Shown piece by piece: positions 7,445 through 16,546 of a stretch of DNA of 64,000 nucleotides. Origin of the DNA: Vreelandella glaciei. Lineage in GTDB: Bacteria; Pseudomonadota; Gammaproteobacteria; Pseudomonadales; Halomonadaceae. Below the pieces are notes generated by a model. That model was not told the origin of the DNA, made no database searches, and saw only the letters and a list, made by a program, of their open reading frames with translations. Where the stretch lies: NCBI RefSeq assembly GCF_013415125.1, contig NZ_JACCDE010000018.1:1-64000 (forward strand), given 5' to 3'. A program made the position numbers and the translations under genes. The first letter of the stretch is position 1, and every line of letters begins with the position of its first letter.

Positions 7445-8604
7445 GCGTTTGCCAGACTGGCTCGGTATTGCCAAACCAGCACCGCCAAGGGCACCAGCGC
7501 GGCAGGGAGCAACACTAGGTTTAGCGTCGCCCAGCCTAAACCGCTGACCAAGGGCCCGGCGAGCAGCGCAGTGATGGCGGCAGTGCCAAACACTAAAAAC
7601 TCGTTGGCAGCCTGGGTGCGCGCTTTATCCACCGGGCGGTAGCTCTCGGTGAGCAGCCCAGTAGCGGGCAAAAAGGTAAAGTTCCAGCCCAACCCCAGCA
7701 AAATAAGAGCCACGTTAAACCCCGCTAAGCCGACACCCCATTGGGCGACCAGAGCACTCGCTACCAGCAGCAGGCAGCCGGCCACAATCACCTGCTTGGC
7801 ACCGAAGCGGGTGGCTAAATGGCCAGTGAAGAACGAGGGTAAAAACATCGCGACCACGTGCCACTGAATGGTCATTGAAACATGGTTAAAGTGGTGCCCT
7901 GCCCCCGCCATGGCGAGCGGTGTGGCGGTCATGGCCAAGTTCATTACGCCATAACCGACCATCGCCGCGCTCACCGCCACAATAAATCCAGGTTGGCGGA
8001 GTATCTTACCCAGCGGCAGCGCAATGCCTTCGCCGTGGGTGCGGGATGCGGGCGACAGTTGCGTCAGCATCAGCACCACCAACGCCAGAGCGTAGAGCAC
8101 GGCTAAACCAACAAAGCTGCCCAAAAATGGCACCTCGCCCAGCTCACGGCTCACCCTGGCCAGCCACGGCCCGGCAAACGCCGCCAGCACACCGCCCCCC
8201 ATCACCAAACCAATCGCCCGATCTCGCATCGCGGCGGGGGCGGCTTCCACCGCAGCAAAGCGATAGAGCTGACCAAAGCCAATGCCGATGCCAATTAGCC
8301 AAGTGGCCAACAAGAACAGGCCAAAGCGCTCGCCGATCAGCGCCTGCACGGCGACCAGTGCACCCACCAGTCCCACCAGATTGCCCAGTATAAAGCCGCG
8401 TTTTCGGCCCAGCCTGGCCATAATTAATGAGGCGGGAATGGTGGCACACATCAGCCCCAGCCACTGGGTGGCAACCGGCGCGGTCGACCATGACGCACTT
8501 GGCGCCAAAGACGCCCCAATCAGCGGCGAAACGGCAATCAGCAAAACGTTTCCGGTGACCAGCAGCGCTTGGCAGAGCGATAGTAGTGCGACGGTTAAAG
8601 GCAT
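7441..8604 (-). CDS. MFS transporter, probable exporter
   Basis: A 387-residue major facilitator with about 12 membrane segments. The loop between segments 2 and 3 reads ARLGRKRGFILG, a form of the conserved GxxxDRxGRR motif, and a similar HLATRFGAKQ occurs in the second half. CAGGAGAG lies before the ATG at 8604. It overlaps the GlxA-type regulator by 10 bp on the same strand, so the two form a pair in which the regulator probably controls the transporter. Its end overlaps the HAD gene by 4 bp tail to tail. The substrate cannot be read from the sequence. Confidence 0.85.
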   Translation of the reverse strand: MPLTVALLSLCQALLVTGNVLLIAVSPLIGASLAPSASWSTAPVATQWLGLMCATIPASLIMARLGRKRGFILGNLVGLVGALVAVQALIGERFGLFLLATWLIGIGIGFGQLYRFAAVEAAPAAMRDRAIGLVMGGGVLAAFAGPWLARVSRELGEVPFLGSFVGLAVLYALALVVLMLTQLSPASRTHGEGIALPLGKILRQPGFIVAVSAAMVGYGVMNLAMTATPLAMAGAGHHFNHVSMTIQWHVVAMFLPSFFTGHLATRFGAKQVIVAGCLLLVASALVAQWGVGLAGFNVALILLGLGWNFTFLPATGLLTESYRPVDKARTQAANEFLVFGTAAITALLAGPLVSGLGWATLNLVLLPAALVPLAVLVWQYRASLANA

Positions 8605-9599
8605 GGGGCACTCTCCTGAAGTGAATCGGTGCGGGAAGACGCAAAGCGTTGACGATAGACCGAGGGTGATACGCCGTAGTAGCGCTGAAACTGACGGCGC
8701 AGTTGCTCCGCGCCGCCCAGCCGCCAGCGTTGTGCCAGACGTTCAAGGGAGAGCTGCTCGCGCTCGTTAAGCAGCGCCAGGCGCGCTTGCTCAAGGCGTA
8801 GTTGGGTCAGGTAAGCGCCGGGAGTGGTATTTAAGTAGCGTCTAAATAGCCGGGTTAAATGGCGCGGGGAGACCGCCATCAGGTCGGCCATGCTCTCAAG
8901 CCTGTGATCTACGCTGGGGTCGGCGTGGAGCTGATCCAGCAAGCGGCGCAGCGGCCCCGCCTCTTGTTGGTGTCGCAGTATCTCGCTGAACTGCGACTGC
9001 CCACCTGGGCGCTGCAAAAACACCACTAGCTCACGGGCCACCCGCCCGGCTAGATCAGCACCGTGATCTGCCTCTACCAGCGAAAGCGCCAAATCAATCC
9101 CCGCCGTTACACCGGCGCTGGTGTAGCGGCCGTTGCTTTCGATATACAGTGCATCCGGCTCAACGCTTAGTGCGGGGTACTCATCTGCCAGTTGAGGTGC
9201 ATGGCGCCAGTGGGTGGTGACGCGGCAGCCATCCAGCAACCCTGAAGCGGCTAACAAAAATGCCCCAGAGCAGATAGAGCCTAGCCGCCTCACCTCTGGG
9301 GCGACCTCACAAAGCACCTGCTTCACTGCGGCTATTTCAAGCTGCTGAATCACGCCACTGCCGCCCGCCACCAACAGCGTATCCAGGGGCAGTAAATGAG
9401 TAAGTTGGTGGTAGGTGTGCGTAGCATGCACGGCTAGGCCGCCGTTGGTGATAACCGGGCCGACGGCATCAGCGACAAGGGTCAATTGGTAGAGCGGTTG
9501 AGGGCTTAACGCATTAGCGCTGGCAAACACTTGCCAGGGGCCGCTGACATCCAGCAGCTGGCAGTCGGGGTAGGCAAATAGGGCAATATGACGAGTCAC
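8595..9599 (-). CDS. GlxA-family AraC-type regulator with DJ-1/PfpI domain
   Basis: A 334-residue two-domain regulator. Residues about 1-180 are a DJ-1/PfpI class I amidotransferase-like domain with the nucleophile-elbow cysteine in GSICSGAFLLAASGLL. Residues about 225-325 are an AraC DNA-binding domain (SMADLMAVSPRHLTRLFRRY, later WRLGGAEQLRRQFQRYYGVSP). The start is GTG at 9599, supported by GGAGAGAG just upstream. Family members control amine, choline or arginine catabolism, or exporters. Here it directly precedes and overlaps an MFS gene. The regulatory target is inferred from that overlap. Confidence 0.88.
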   Translation of the reverse strand: MTRHIALFAYPDCQLLDVSGPWQVFASANALSPQPLYQLTLVADAVGPVITNGGLAVHATHTYHQLTHLLPLDTLLVAGGSGVIQQLEIAAVKQVLCEVAPEVRRLGSICSGAFLLAASGLLDGCRVTTHWRHAPQLADEYPALSVEPDALYIESNGRYTSAGVTAGIDLALSLVEADHGADLAGRVARELVVFLQRPGGQSQFSEILRHQQEAGPLRRLLDQLHADPSVDHRLESMADLMAVSPRHLTRLFRRYLNTTPGAYLTQLRLEQARLALLNEREQLSLERLAQRWRLGGAEQLRRQFQRYYGVSPSVYRQRFASSRTDSLQESAPCL

Positions 9600-9718
9600 T
9601 GTCTCTCTCCGCTAACGGGCTATCAAAGCAGTAGAGAGAGTGTCAGCGCTACGCGATATGTCGGCAAGGACCATTACCCCACCGATTCAGACATCTTTAT
9701 AAAAGCGCTACATTCGCA

Positions 9719-10402
9719 TCAGCCCGTCCTTTCTAATGGCGCCTCCATCCTGCGTACGCTGGAAACGAAATCACTAAAGCGCTCGCCTTGAATTAATACA
9801 TGATCGCTCAGCGCTTGCTGCGCCGCCACAGGGTCGCCCCGTTCGATGGCTTCCACGATGGTTTGGTGCTCGCTGAGGGAAGTATTTACCCGTTGGCGCA
9901 CCTGAAGTTGAAGGCGCCGGTAGGGCTTTAGGCGCTGCTTCAGTTGACGCGCTTCGCTGGCCAAAAAGGCGTTGTGGCTAGCGGTGTATATACAGTCGTG
10001 AAAGCCTTCGTTTTCGTAGTAATACTCGTCGCTGTCGCCAGCCAGGGCCGCTGCTTCGCAGCGCTGATGCGCCTCTCTTAACGCAGCCAGCTCTGGCTCG
10101 GTAATCCGGCGGGCCGCCAAGCGTCCGCACATGCCTTCAAGTTCCGCCATCACCTCAAACATTTCGATCAACTGATCAATGCCTACTTTTGCCACGAAGG
10201 TGCCCTTCTTCGGCGAAACGGTGACTAACCCGCTGGCCACCAATTGCTGAAAGGCTTCGCGCACGGGTGTTCGCGAGACCTGAAACTCATGGCCCAAGGC
10301 TTCCGGGTCCAGGCGCTCTCCTGGCACACGGCGGCCATTAATAATGTCATCCTCAAGAGAATCTCTTAATCGCTGAGCGTTGGAACGCTTGGTGCCCGTC
10401 AT
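9719..10402 (-). CDS. matR: GntR/FadR-family (FCD) regulator of malonate genes
   Basis: A 227-residue regulator. The N-terminal winged helix of the GntR family (LRDSLEDDIINGRRVPGERL, then VSRTPVREAFQQL) is followed by an all-helical FCD ligand domain with candidate metal-binding residues in YENEGFHDCIYTASHN. GGAGGTAAAAC precedes the ATG at 10402. It is divergent from the TRAP/malonyl-CoA operon at 10559-16418. A MatR-type GntR regulator beside malonate genes is established in rhizobia, so a malonate or malonyl-CoA sensor is a strong inference. Confidence 0.85.
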   Translation of the reverse strand: MTGTKRSNAQRLRDSLEDDIINGRRVPGERLDPEALGHEFQVSRTPVREAFQQLVASGLVTVSPKKGTFVAKVGIDQLIEMFEVMAELEGMCGRLAARRITEPELAALREAHQRCEAAALAGDSDEYYYENEGFHDCIYTASHNAFLASEARQLKQRLKPYRRLQLQVRQRVNTSLSEHQTIVEAIERGDPVAAQQALSDHVLIQGERFSDFVSSVRRMEAPLERTG

Positions 10403-10558
10403 GTTTTACCTCCTTGGATCGCGACTCACCTTAGCCGTTTTAATGCTGTCATACAGTTGACATTAGCATACGTAGCGCCTATTGATATATATATCAGCTC
10501 GACTGATAGATACATAAAGTCAATCCAAACACATAACAACAATTGTTGGAGACGCCAC
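10403..10558 (+). promoter_or_regulatory. matR-matP control region with candidate promoter and operators
   Basis: The divergent intergenic region holds a TTGACA hexamer at 10457-10462 with an A/T-rich -10 candidate about 17 bp downstream. A perfect 14-bp palindrome, TGATATATATATCA, lies at 10483-10496, and ATCAG-N5-CTGAT lies at 10493-10507 and shares its right end. A perfect palindrome CAACAATTGTTG lies at 10537-10548 and abuts the GGAG ribosome site of the binding-protein gene. GntR/FCD regulators bind short palindromes, so the first two are the best operator candidates. Confidence 0.5.
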
Positions 10559-11554
10559 ATGCAACGCTATTTGATCTCAACTGCTGCCGCCCTCGGTCTC
10601 GCTATTGCGGCTTCCCACGCTTCTGCCGATACCGTGCTTCGCGCGTCGCATCAATTCCCTGGTGGCCAGGGGGATGTTCGCGATGAAATGGTGCAAATGA
10701 TGGCCCGTCACGTAGCCGATGCCGACGTTGGCCTGACCATTGAAGTCTACCCCGGCCAATCGCTGTTCAAAGCGCGCGAACAGTGGGGCGCCATCGCCCG
10801 GGGCCGCCTGGACATCACTTCGCTGCCGCTGGATTATGCCAGCGGGCGGCACCCTGAGTTCTCTGCCACGCTGATGCCAGGCTTAGTGCGCAACCAGGCA
10901 CATGCTCAGCGTCTGAATGACTCCGAATACATGGAGATGATTAAAGCGGTGATCCTCGAGGGCGGTGCTCGTGTGCTCTCAGACGCGTGGCTGTCGGGCG
11001 GCTTTGCCTCTAGTGAGCAGTGCATTACCTCACCCGATACCGTCGAGGGCCAGAACCTGCGCGCCGCAGGTCCCGCGTTTGAAGAGATGCTGGAAGCCGC
11101 CGGCGCCTCCATCGCCTCAATGCCGTCTTCTGAGGTTTACACCGCCATGCAAACCGGCGTTCTGGACGCCGCCAACACCTCGTCGATGTCGTTTATCTCT
11201 TTCCGCCTCTACGAGCAGGTCGAGTGCTTGACCGAGCCGGGCGACTTCGCGCTGTGGTTTATGTACGAACCGATTCTAATTTCCGAGCAGGTGTGGCAAG
11301 GACTTAACGAAGAGCAGCAGGCGGCGCTGACGGAAGCTGGTGAAGCCGCAGAAGCCTTCTTTGCTGAAGAGGCCGCCGCCATTGATCAGGAGATGGTCGA
11401 TCTTTACGAAGAGAACGGTGTAGAGGTCGTTAGCATGAGCGAAGACGATTACAACGCCTGGCTGGAAATCGCCCGTGAAACCTCCTACAAAAACTTTGCC
11501 GACAATGTTCCCAATGGCCAAGCCATTATCGATGCAGCACTGGCCGTCGAGTAA
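10559..11554 (+). CDS. matP: TRAP transporter substrate-binding protein, malonate type
   Basis: A 331-residue DctP-family binding protein. A Sec signal peptide ends near residue 23 (IAASHASADT). The mature protein carries the family pattern VLRASHQFPGGQGDVRDEMV and, near residue 150-215, the ligand-arginine region NLRAAGPAFEEMLEAAGA with SSEVYTAMQTGVLDAANTS. The open frame extends 34 codons upstream, but GGAG precedes the ATG at 10559 and the signal peptide starts there. With the QM membrane genes and malonyl-CoA enzymes downstream, malonate is the likely ligand, by analogy with the rhizobial matPQMAB operons. Confidence 0.88.
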   Translation: MQRYLISTAAALGLAIAASHASADTVLRASHQFPGGQGDVRDEMVQMMARHVADADVGLTIEVYPGQSLFKAREQWGAIARGRLDITSLPLDYASGRHPEFSATLMPGLVRNQAHAQRLNDSEYMEMIKAVILEGGARVLSDAWLSGGFASSEQCITSPDTVEGQNLRAAGPAFEEMLEAAGASIASMPSSEVYTAMQTGVLDAANTSSMSFISFRLYEQVECLTEPGDFALWFMYEPILISEQVWQGLNEEQQAALTEAGEAAEAFFAEEAAAIDQEMVDLYEENGVEVVSMSEDDYNAWLEIARETSYKNFADNVPNGQAIIDAALAVE

Positions 11555-11571
11555 GCAACCTATGAACGCCT

Positions 11572-11602
11572 AACGGCTCGGCTGCCCTTCGGGGTGGCCG
11601 TT
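11572..11602 (+). terminator. Hairpin between matP and matQ (partial terminator or mRNA end)
   Basis: AACGGC at 11572-11577 pairs with GCCGTT at 11597-11602 around a GC-rich inner stem and CTTCGGGG-type loop; TTTTC follows. A weak terminator or processing hairpin after a binding-protein gene commonly lets the binding protein be made in excess of its membrane partners. Confidence 0.6.
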
Positions 11603-11654
11603 TTCAACTGATGCTTGCTTAGCTTGGCGAAATAACCAGCTTGTCGAGGGAATT

Positions 11655-12176
11655 ATGGCACCTGCAACGACTCACAATGCCCTTGCGCGAGGGGGCATCA
11701 TTGGCGGCTACATTCGCGTCATGGATAAGCTCTCGCGGCTTTCCGCCTATTTGGCCTGCGCCATGTTTATCGCTGGCGTATTAGTGATTTGCCAGATGGT
11801 CTTTATTCGCTACTTACTCGGAATGAGTACCAGTTGGCAGACCGAATTTACCATCTTCTCAGTAACGGCAGCGATGTTGATGGGGAGCCCTTATGTGCTG
11901 ATGACCGGCGGGCACGTGGCTATCACCATTGTTCCCGATGCGCTGGGCGGAATTACCCGCACCATCATGCGCTTGATCGCTTCGCTGTTTGGATTAGGTT
12001 TTTGTGCCGCCTTGGCGTACGCCAGCTGGGTCTATGTTTTTGAGGCGCTGCATGGCGAGTGGACCACTGGCTCGGTATGGAATCCCCCGCTGTGGCCCGC
12101 CTTACTGCCCATGGCAGTCGGTTCCACCCTGCTGTCGCTGCAGTATGTGGCTGAAATTCTGCGTGGGGAGAGCTAA
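11655..12176 (+). CDS. matQ: TRAP transporter small membrane subunit
   Basis: A 173-residue DctQ-family protein with four predicted membrane helices, after a soluble N-terminus of about 30 residues. The family pattern GMSTSWQTEFTIFSVTAAMLMGSPYVLMTGGHVAI is clear in the middle. GAGGG precedes the ATG. It sits between the binding protein and the large subunit, with only two bases before the latter. It forms the membrane complex with the M subunit that uses a sodium gradient for uptake. Confidence 0.88.
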   Translation: MAPATTHNALARGGIIGGYIRVMDKLSRLSAYLACAMFIAGVLVICQMVFIRYLLGMSTSWQTEFTIFSVTAAMLMGSPYVLMTGGHVAITIVPDALGGITRTIMRLIASLFGLGFCAALAYASWVYVFEALHGEWTTGSVWNPPLWPALLPMAVGSTLLSLQYVAEILRGES

Positions 12177-12178
12177 GC

Positions 12179-13513
12179 ATGGATCCCATTACCTTAGGCA
12201 TTATTGTCGCCATCGCGCTGATTGGGCTGATGGCCATTGGTACCCCTATCGCTTTCGCCCTGGGCGGTGTGTCGCTGCTGGCGCTGATTTACGACCGTGG
12301 CCTTTCCGAGCTCACCTACTTCGGTGAAACCTTTTTTGACCGCATCGCCGAGTTTGGTTTTGTCGCCATTCCGATGTTTATAATGATGGGCGCCGCGGTG
12401 GCTTCCTCCCCCACCGGGCGCGATCTGTATCGCTCGTTGGATCTATGGATGGGCAAGCTGCCCGGCGGCTTGGCGGTTTCCAATATCGGCGCCTGCTCTA
12501 TTTTTGCCGCACTATCGGGTTCATCCCCCGCCACCTGTGCGGCGATTGGCAAAATGGGCATTCCTGAAATGCGCATGCGCGGCTACCCGGATGGCGTTGC
12601 AGCAGGCTGTATTGCCGCGGGTGGCACCCTGGGCATTCTGATTCCGCCGTCGGTCACCATGATTATCTACGGCATCTCCACCGAAACTTCTATTGGTCGG
12701 CTGTTTATCGCCGGGGTAGTGCCAGGCTTTATGCTCGCGGGCCTGTTTATGATCTGGACCATGATCGCCTGCAAGATGGCCGGTGGTTATAACAACCCGA
12801 TGGCGGAGTCCGTCGAACGGCTAAAACAGAACGTTAAGCAGAATGTTGATACCAACCTGAAAGCCCTCGTCCGTGTTCTGCCTTTCATGGGTGTCGTCGC
12901 GGGTATTCTGTTTGCCTTGTATGGCGGGGTGGCAACACCTTCAGAAGCAGCAGGTGTAGGCGCATTTCTGTGTTTGGCGCTGGCTATTCTGATCTACCGC
13001 ATGTGGCAGTTGGGGCCGATCAAACTGATCATGCGCGACTCGCTGCGTGAAAGCGTGATGATCATGCTGGTGATCGCCACCGCCGAAGTGTTCGCCTACG
13101 CGCTCTCCTCGATGTTTATCACCCAAACCGTGGCGGGCGCGATTGCTGACTTGGACATCAACCGCTGGGCGCTGATGGGGGTCATTAACCTCTTCCTGCT
13201 AGTGGCGGGTTTCTTCCTGCCGCCCGTGGCCGTAATCGTGATGACCGCGCCGATTCTATTACCCATCATCCTGGCGGCCAACTTCGACCCTTACTGGTTT
13301 GCGGTGATTTTGACCATTAACTTGGAAATCGGCCTGATCACACCGCCGGTGGGTCTCAACCTGTTCATTATTAAAGGCATCGCGCCGGATATCTCGCTGC
13401 GCGACATTCTGATGGGAAGCTTGCCCTACGCGCTGTGTATGGTGCTGGGTATCTTGCTGCTGTGTCTCTTCCCAGGCATCGCGCTTTGGCTACCTAACTT
13501 GATCATGGGTTAA
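12179..13513 (+). CDS. matM: TRAP transporter large membrane subunit
   Basis: A 444-residue DctM-family permease with about 12 membrane segments. Family features include GTPIAFALGGVS near the start, SGSSPATCAAIGKMGIPEM near residue 115, AAGGTLGILIPPSVTMIIYG near residue 155, and the C-terminal GLITPPVGLNLFIIKG. GGGGAGAG lies upstream of the ATG. This subunit forms the translocation path. The operon context with malonyl-CoA enzymes points to malonate rather than C4-dicarboxylates. Confidence 0.9.
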   Translation: MDPITLGIIVAIALIGLMAIGTPIAFALGGVSLLALIYDRGLSELTYFGETFFDRIAEFGFVAIPMFIMMGAAVASSPTGRDLYRSLDLWMGKLPGGLAVSNIGACSIFAALSGSSPATCAAIGKMGIPEMRMRGYPDGVAAGCIAAGGTLGILIPPSVTMIIYGISTETSIGRLFIAGVVPGFMLAGLFMIWTMIACKMAGGYNNPMAESVERLKQNVKQNVDTNLKALVRVLPFMGVVAGILFALYGGVATPSEAAGVGAFLCLALAILIYRMWQLGPIKLIMRDSLRESVMIMLVIATAEVFAYALSSMFITQTVAGAIADLDINRWALMGVINLFLLVAGFFLPPVAVIVMTAPILLPIILAANFDPYWFAVILTINLEIGLITPPVGLNLFIIKGIAPDISLRDILMGSLPYALCMVLGILLLCLFPGIALWLPNLIMG

Positions 13514-13524
13514 GGAGTTCGACC

Positions 13525-14892
13525 ATGAACATGCTGTTTTTGCAGGAGCTGTTCAACAACATCACCCAACGTGATGCGTTGTTACGGCGCCGCCATCCAG
13601 AGACGTTAACGCCCGACCATGGGCAGTTGGTGAAAGCCTGCCAAAAGTTGCTGGAAAGCGATGGTGAAGCCTCCAGCATTGCGCTGGCAAGCCGCGCTTT
13701 GGCGATTTATCAGCGCCTGTCACCGGCGGAGAAAAGCAGCTTCTTTGCCCGCCTAACGACGGACTTTTCGGCCGAGCCCGGCCCCATTGACGCGGCCTAT
13801 CTGGCGTATCAAGAGGTTCGCGACAACCAATCGCTACAGCGCCTGTTTGAAGCTTGTGAGCCACGCAGGCAGGAGCTTTTCCGGCGTTTAAACCTGGCCA
13901 GCGACGGCACCTATGAGCTGGTTAAAATGCGTGAGGATCTATTGGCGCTGCTGCGTGAACAGCCCGAACTGGCGGCCATCGACGACGATTTCGCCCATCT
14001 ATTCGGCTCCTGGTTCAATCGCGGCTTTTTGATGCTCAAGCGTATTGACTGGAACACCCCCGCCTCGATTCTAGAGAAGATCATCCGCTACGAAGCGGTA
14101 CACGAAATACAGGATTGGGATGATCTGCGTCGGCGGCTAGACGCCCGCGACCGTCGCTGTTTTGCCTTCTTCCACCCAGCGATTGGCGATGAGCCGCTAA
14201 TCTTTGTGGAAGTGGCCCTCCATAAGGGGTTGCCAAGCCGTATTCAGCCCATTCTTTCTGGCGAAAGCAGCTATAGCAAAAAAGGGATCGATGAGGCCGA
14301 GGAGGCCGATACTGCGGCGTTCTTTGGCATCAGCAACTGCCAGACCGGCCTGCGAGGCATCTCCTTCGGTAATTTTTTGATCAAGCAGGTGGTGCAAGAG
14401 CTCTCCCAGGAGCTGCCGCAGCTGAAATACTTCGTCACTCTCTCGCCGGTGCCCGGCTTCGCCCAGTGGTTGCAAGAACAACGTCATGACGAGCAGCTGC
14501 CTTCGTCGCTGCGTAAATCGCTTAAAGGGCTTGAAACCCCTGGATGGCATCAGGACGACGCGCTTGAAGAGCAGCTTAAAGCCGCGATCCGCCCGCTGGC
14601 CGCACGTTATCTCATCGAAGAGAAGAACCGCCACGGCCTACCACTCAACCCAGTGGCTCGCTTTCACCTCGGCAACGGCGCCGAACTCCACCGCATTAAC
14701 TGGTTGGGCGATATCTCCGAGAAGGGCTTTAAACAAGCCGCAGGGCTAATGGTTAACTACCTGTATGTGCTGGACGATATCGAACGCAATCACGAAAACT
14801 ATACCGCCAAGGCGACCGTTGCTTGCTCAAATGAGGTGCGTGACCTCGCCAAACGCGCCCGCAAGCTGGCCAAGGGAGAGACCACCAAATGA
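13525..14892 (+). CDS. matA: Malonyl-CoA decarboxylase
   Basis: A 455-residue member of the malonyl-CoA decarboxylase family, converting malonyl-CoA to acetyl-CoA and CO2 in the cytoplasm. The N-terminal ~180 residues are the helical domain. The C-terminal catalytic domain has the family signature FVTLSPVPGFAQWL near residue 310 and RFHLGNGAELHRINWLGD near residue 380, which includes the conserved His of the active site. The start has AAGGAG nine bases before the ATG. It overlaps the synthetase gene by 4 bp (ATGA). Together with that enzyme it turns imported malonate into acetyl-CoA. Confidence 0.93.
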   Translation: MNMLFLQELFNNITQRDALLRRRHPETLTPDHGQLVKACQKLLESDGEASSIALASRALAIYQRLSPAEKSSFFARLTTDFSAEPGPIDAAYLAYQEVRDNQSLQRLFEACEPRRQELFRRLNLASDGTYELVKMREDLLALLREQPELAAIDDDFAHLFGSWFNRGFLMLKRIDWNTPASILEKIIRYEAVHEIQDWDDLRRRLDARDRRCFAFFHPAIGDEPLIFVEVALHKGLPSRIQPILSGESSYSKKGIDEAEEADTAAFFGISNCQTGLRGISFGNFLIKQVVQELSQELPQLKYFVTLSPVPGFAQWLQEQRHDEQLPSSLRKSLKGLETPGWHQDDALEEQLKAAIRPLAARYLIEEKNRHGLPLNPVARFHLGNGAELHRINWLGDISEKGFKQAAGLMVNYLYVLDDIERNHENYTAKATVACSNEVRDLAKRARKLAKGETTK

Positions 14893-16418
14893 GCCACAAC
14901 CTATTTGAAACCTTTGCTGCCAAAATGCGCGAGCGCGCAGAGGCCGATTTCATTACTACCCGCGACGGCCGCCGCTATCGCTATACCGATGCACTGACAA
15001 TAAGCGCGCAGCTTGCCGGTGCGCTAACCGAGTTAGGCGTTAAGCAAGGCGACCGCGTTGCGGTGCAGGTCGATAAAAGCCCTGAAGCCATTCTGCTTTA
15101 CCTGGCCTGCCTGCGTATTGGTGGCGTCTATCTACCGCTTAATACGGGCTATACCGGCGATGAGATTCGCTACTTTTTAAACGATGCAGAGCCTGCGCTG
15201 TTCGTTTGTCGCCCCAAGATAGAAGAGCAAGCGCGGTCGCTTGCTGCTGAAACCGGCTGTCCTGGGGTGGTCACCCTGGGCAGCGCCGCCGATGGCAGCC
15301 TGATGGAAACCGCTCGCACGGCAGCGCCGCGGGAGGATATCGTGGCCCTTGGCGAGCGCGACCTGGCCGCTATTCTTTACACATCCGGCACCACCGGGCG
15401 TTCCAAAGGCGCCATGCTAACGCACAAAAACCTCGCCTCTAACGCCGAGACCCTGGCCAAAGCCTGGCACTTCAGCGCCGATGACCGGCTGATCCATGCG
15501 CTGCCGATTTTCCACACCCACGGCTTATTCGTTGCCTGCAACGTCACCTTGATGGCGGGCGCCAGCATGCTATTCCTGCCTAAGTTCGATGCCGATGTGA
15601 TCTTTGAAGAGCTGCCCCATGGCAGCGTGATGATGGGCGTTCCCACGTTCTATACCCGGCTGGTTCAGGACGAGCGTTTGACGCCGGAGGTGACCGCCCA
15701 TATGCGGCTGTTCGTTTCCGGCTCCGCCCCGCTTACCGCCGAAACTCATGAAGCCTTTGAAGCCAAAACCGGCCATGCGATTCTTGAGCGCTACGGCATG
15801 ACCGAAACCAATATGAACCTCTCCAACCCCTATGAAGGCGCAAGGCGAGCAGGCACCGTGGGTATGCCGCTACCCGGCGTGGAGATGCGCATTACCAACC
15901 GCGAAACCGGCGATGAGGTGGCTTTGGGCGAGATTGGCATGCTGCAGATTCGCGGCCCAAATGTGTTTATCGGCTACTGGCGGATGCCCGAAAAAACCCG
16001 CGAGGAGCTGTTAGACGACGGCTTTTTCATTACCGGCGATCTCGCCATGGTCGACGAGCAGGGCTATGTGCATATTGTGGGTCGCGACAAAGACCTAGTG
16101 ATTTCCGGCGGCTACAACGTCTACCCCAAAGAAGTGGAGCAGGTGATCGACGAACTCGATCAAGTGGCTGAATCCGCGGTCATCGGCCTACCCCATCCTG
16201 ACTTTGGCGAGGGCGTGACCGCCGTAGTGGTGCGCCAGCAAGGTCTTGAAGATCAGCTTAATGAAGATAAGGTGATCAGCCACTTAGACGGTCGGCTAGC
16301 CAAGTATAAGCAGCCCAAACGGGTCTTCTTTGTCGATGAACTACCCCGCAATACAATGGGCAAAGTGCAGAAAAATGAGCTGCGCAAGCAGTTTAACGAT
16401 ACCTATCGCAGTCCTTAA
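14889..16418 (+). CDS. matB: Malonyl-CoA synthetase (malonate-CoA ligase)
   Basis: A 509-residue acyl-CoA synthetase of the ANL superfamily. Adenylation motif AILYTSGTTGRSKGAML sits near residue 160. YGMTETNMNLSNPYEG near residue 300 is typical of MatB proteins. GYNVYPKEVE marks the hinge region, and PRNTMGKVQK near the end contains the catalytic lysine. It activates malonate with ATP and CoA. The start overlaps the decarboxylase stop. A strong terminator follows at 16455-16477, closing the operon. Confidence 0.93.
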   Translation: MSHNLFETFAAKMRERAEADFITTRDGRRYRYTDALTISAQLAGALTELGVKQGDRVAVQVDKSPEAILLYLACLRIGGVYLPLNTGYTGDEIRYFLNDAEPALFVCRPKIEEQARSLAAETGCPGVVTLGSAADGSLMETARTAAPREDIVALGERDLAAILYTSGTTGRSKGAMLTHKNLASNAETLAKAWHFSADDRLIHALPIFHTHGLFVACNVTLMAGASMLFLPKFDADVIFEELPHGSVMMGVPTFYTRLVQDERLTPEVTAHMRLFVSGSAPLTAETHEAFEAKTGHAILERYGMTETNMNLSNPYEGARRAGTVGMPLPGVEMRITNRETGDEVALGEIGMLQIRGPNVFIGYWRMPEKTREELLDDGFFITGDLAMVDEQGYVHIVGRDKDLVISGGYNVYPKEVEQVIDELDQVAESAVIGLPHPDFGEGVTAVVVRQQGLEDQLNEDKVISHLDGRLAKYKQPKRVFFVDELPRNTMGKVQKNELRKQFNDTYRSP

Positions 16419-16454
16419 TAGCCCGTCCTACCAGCATACTTTTAACAGCCTTTT

Positions 16455-16477
16455 GCCCCGCCGCGTGCGGGGCTTTT
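16455..16477 (+). terminator. Rho-independent terminator after the malonate operon
   Basis: GCCCCGC at 16455-16461 and GCGGGGC at 16467-16473 form a perfect 7-bp GC stem around CGCGT, followed by TTTT. Confidence 0.88.
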
Positions 16478-16546
16478 GGTACGGCTTTGCTGGGAAAAGG
16501 AACCATTTGCTCTACTAAGTGTTAAGGTGAAACTACTTAACGAACG

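Noticed and set aside
8144..8794. 216-residue minus-strand frame spanning the MFS/GlxA junction
   Set aside because: It lies in a different frame across two well-supported, overlapping genes.
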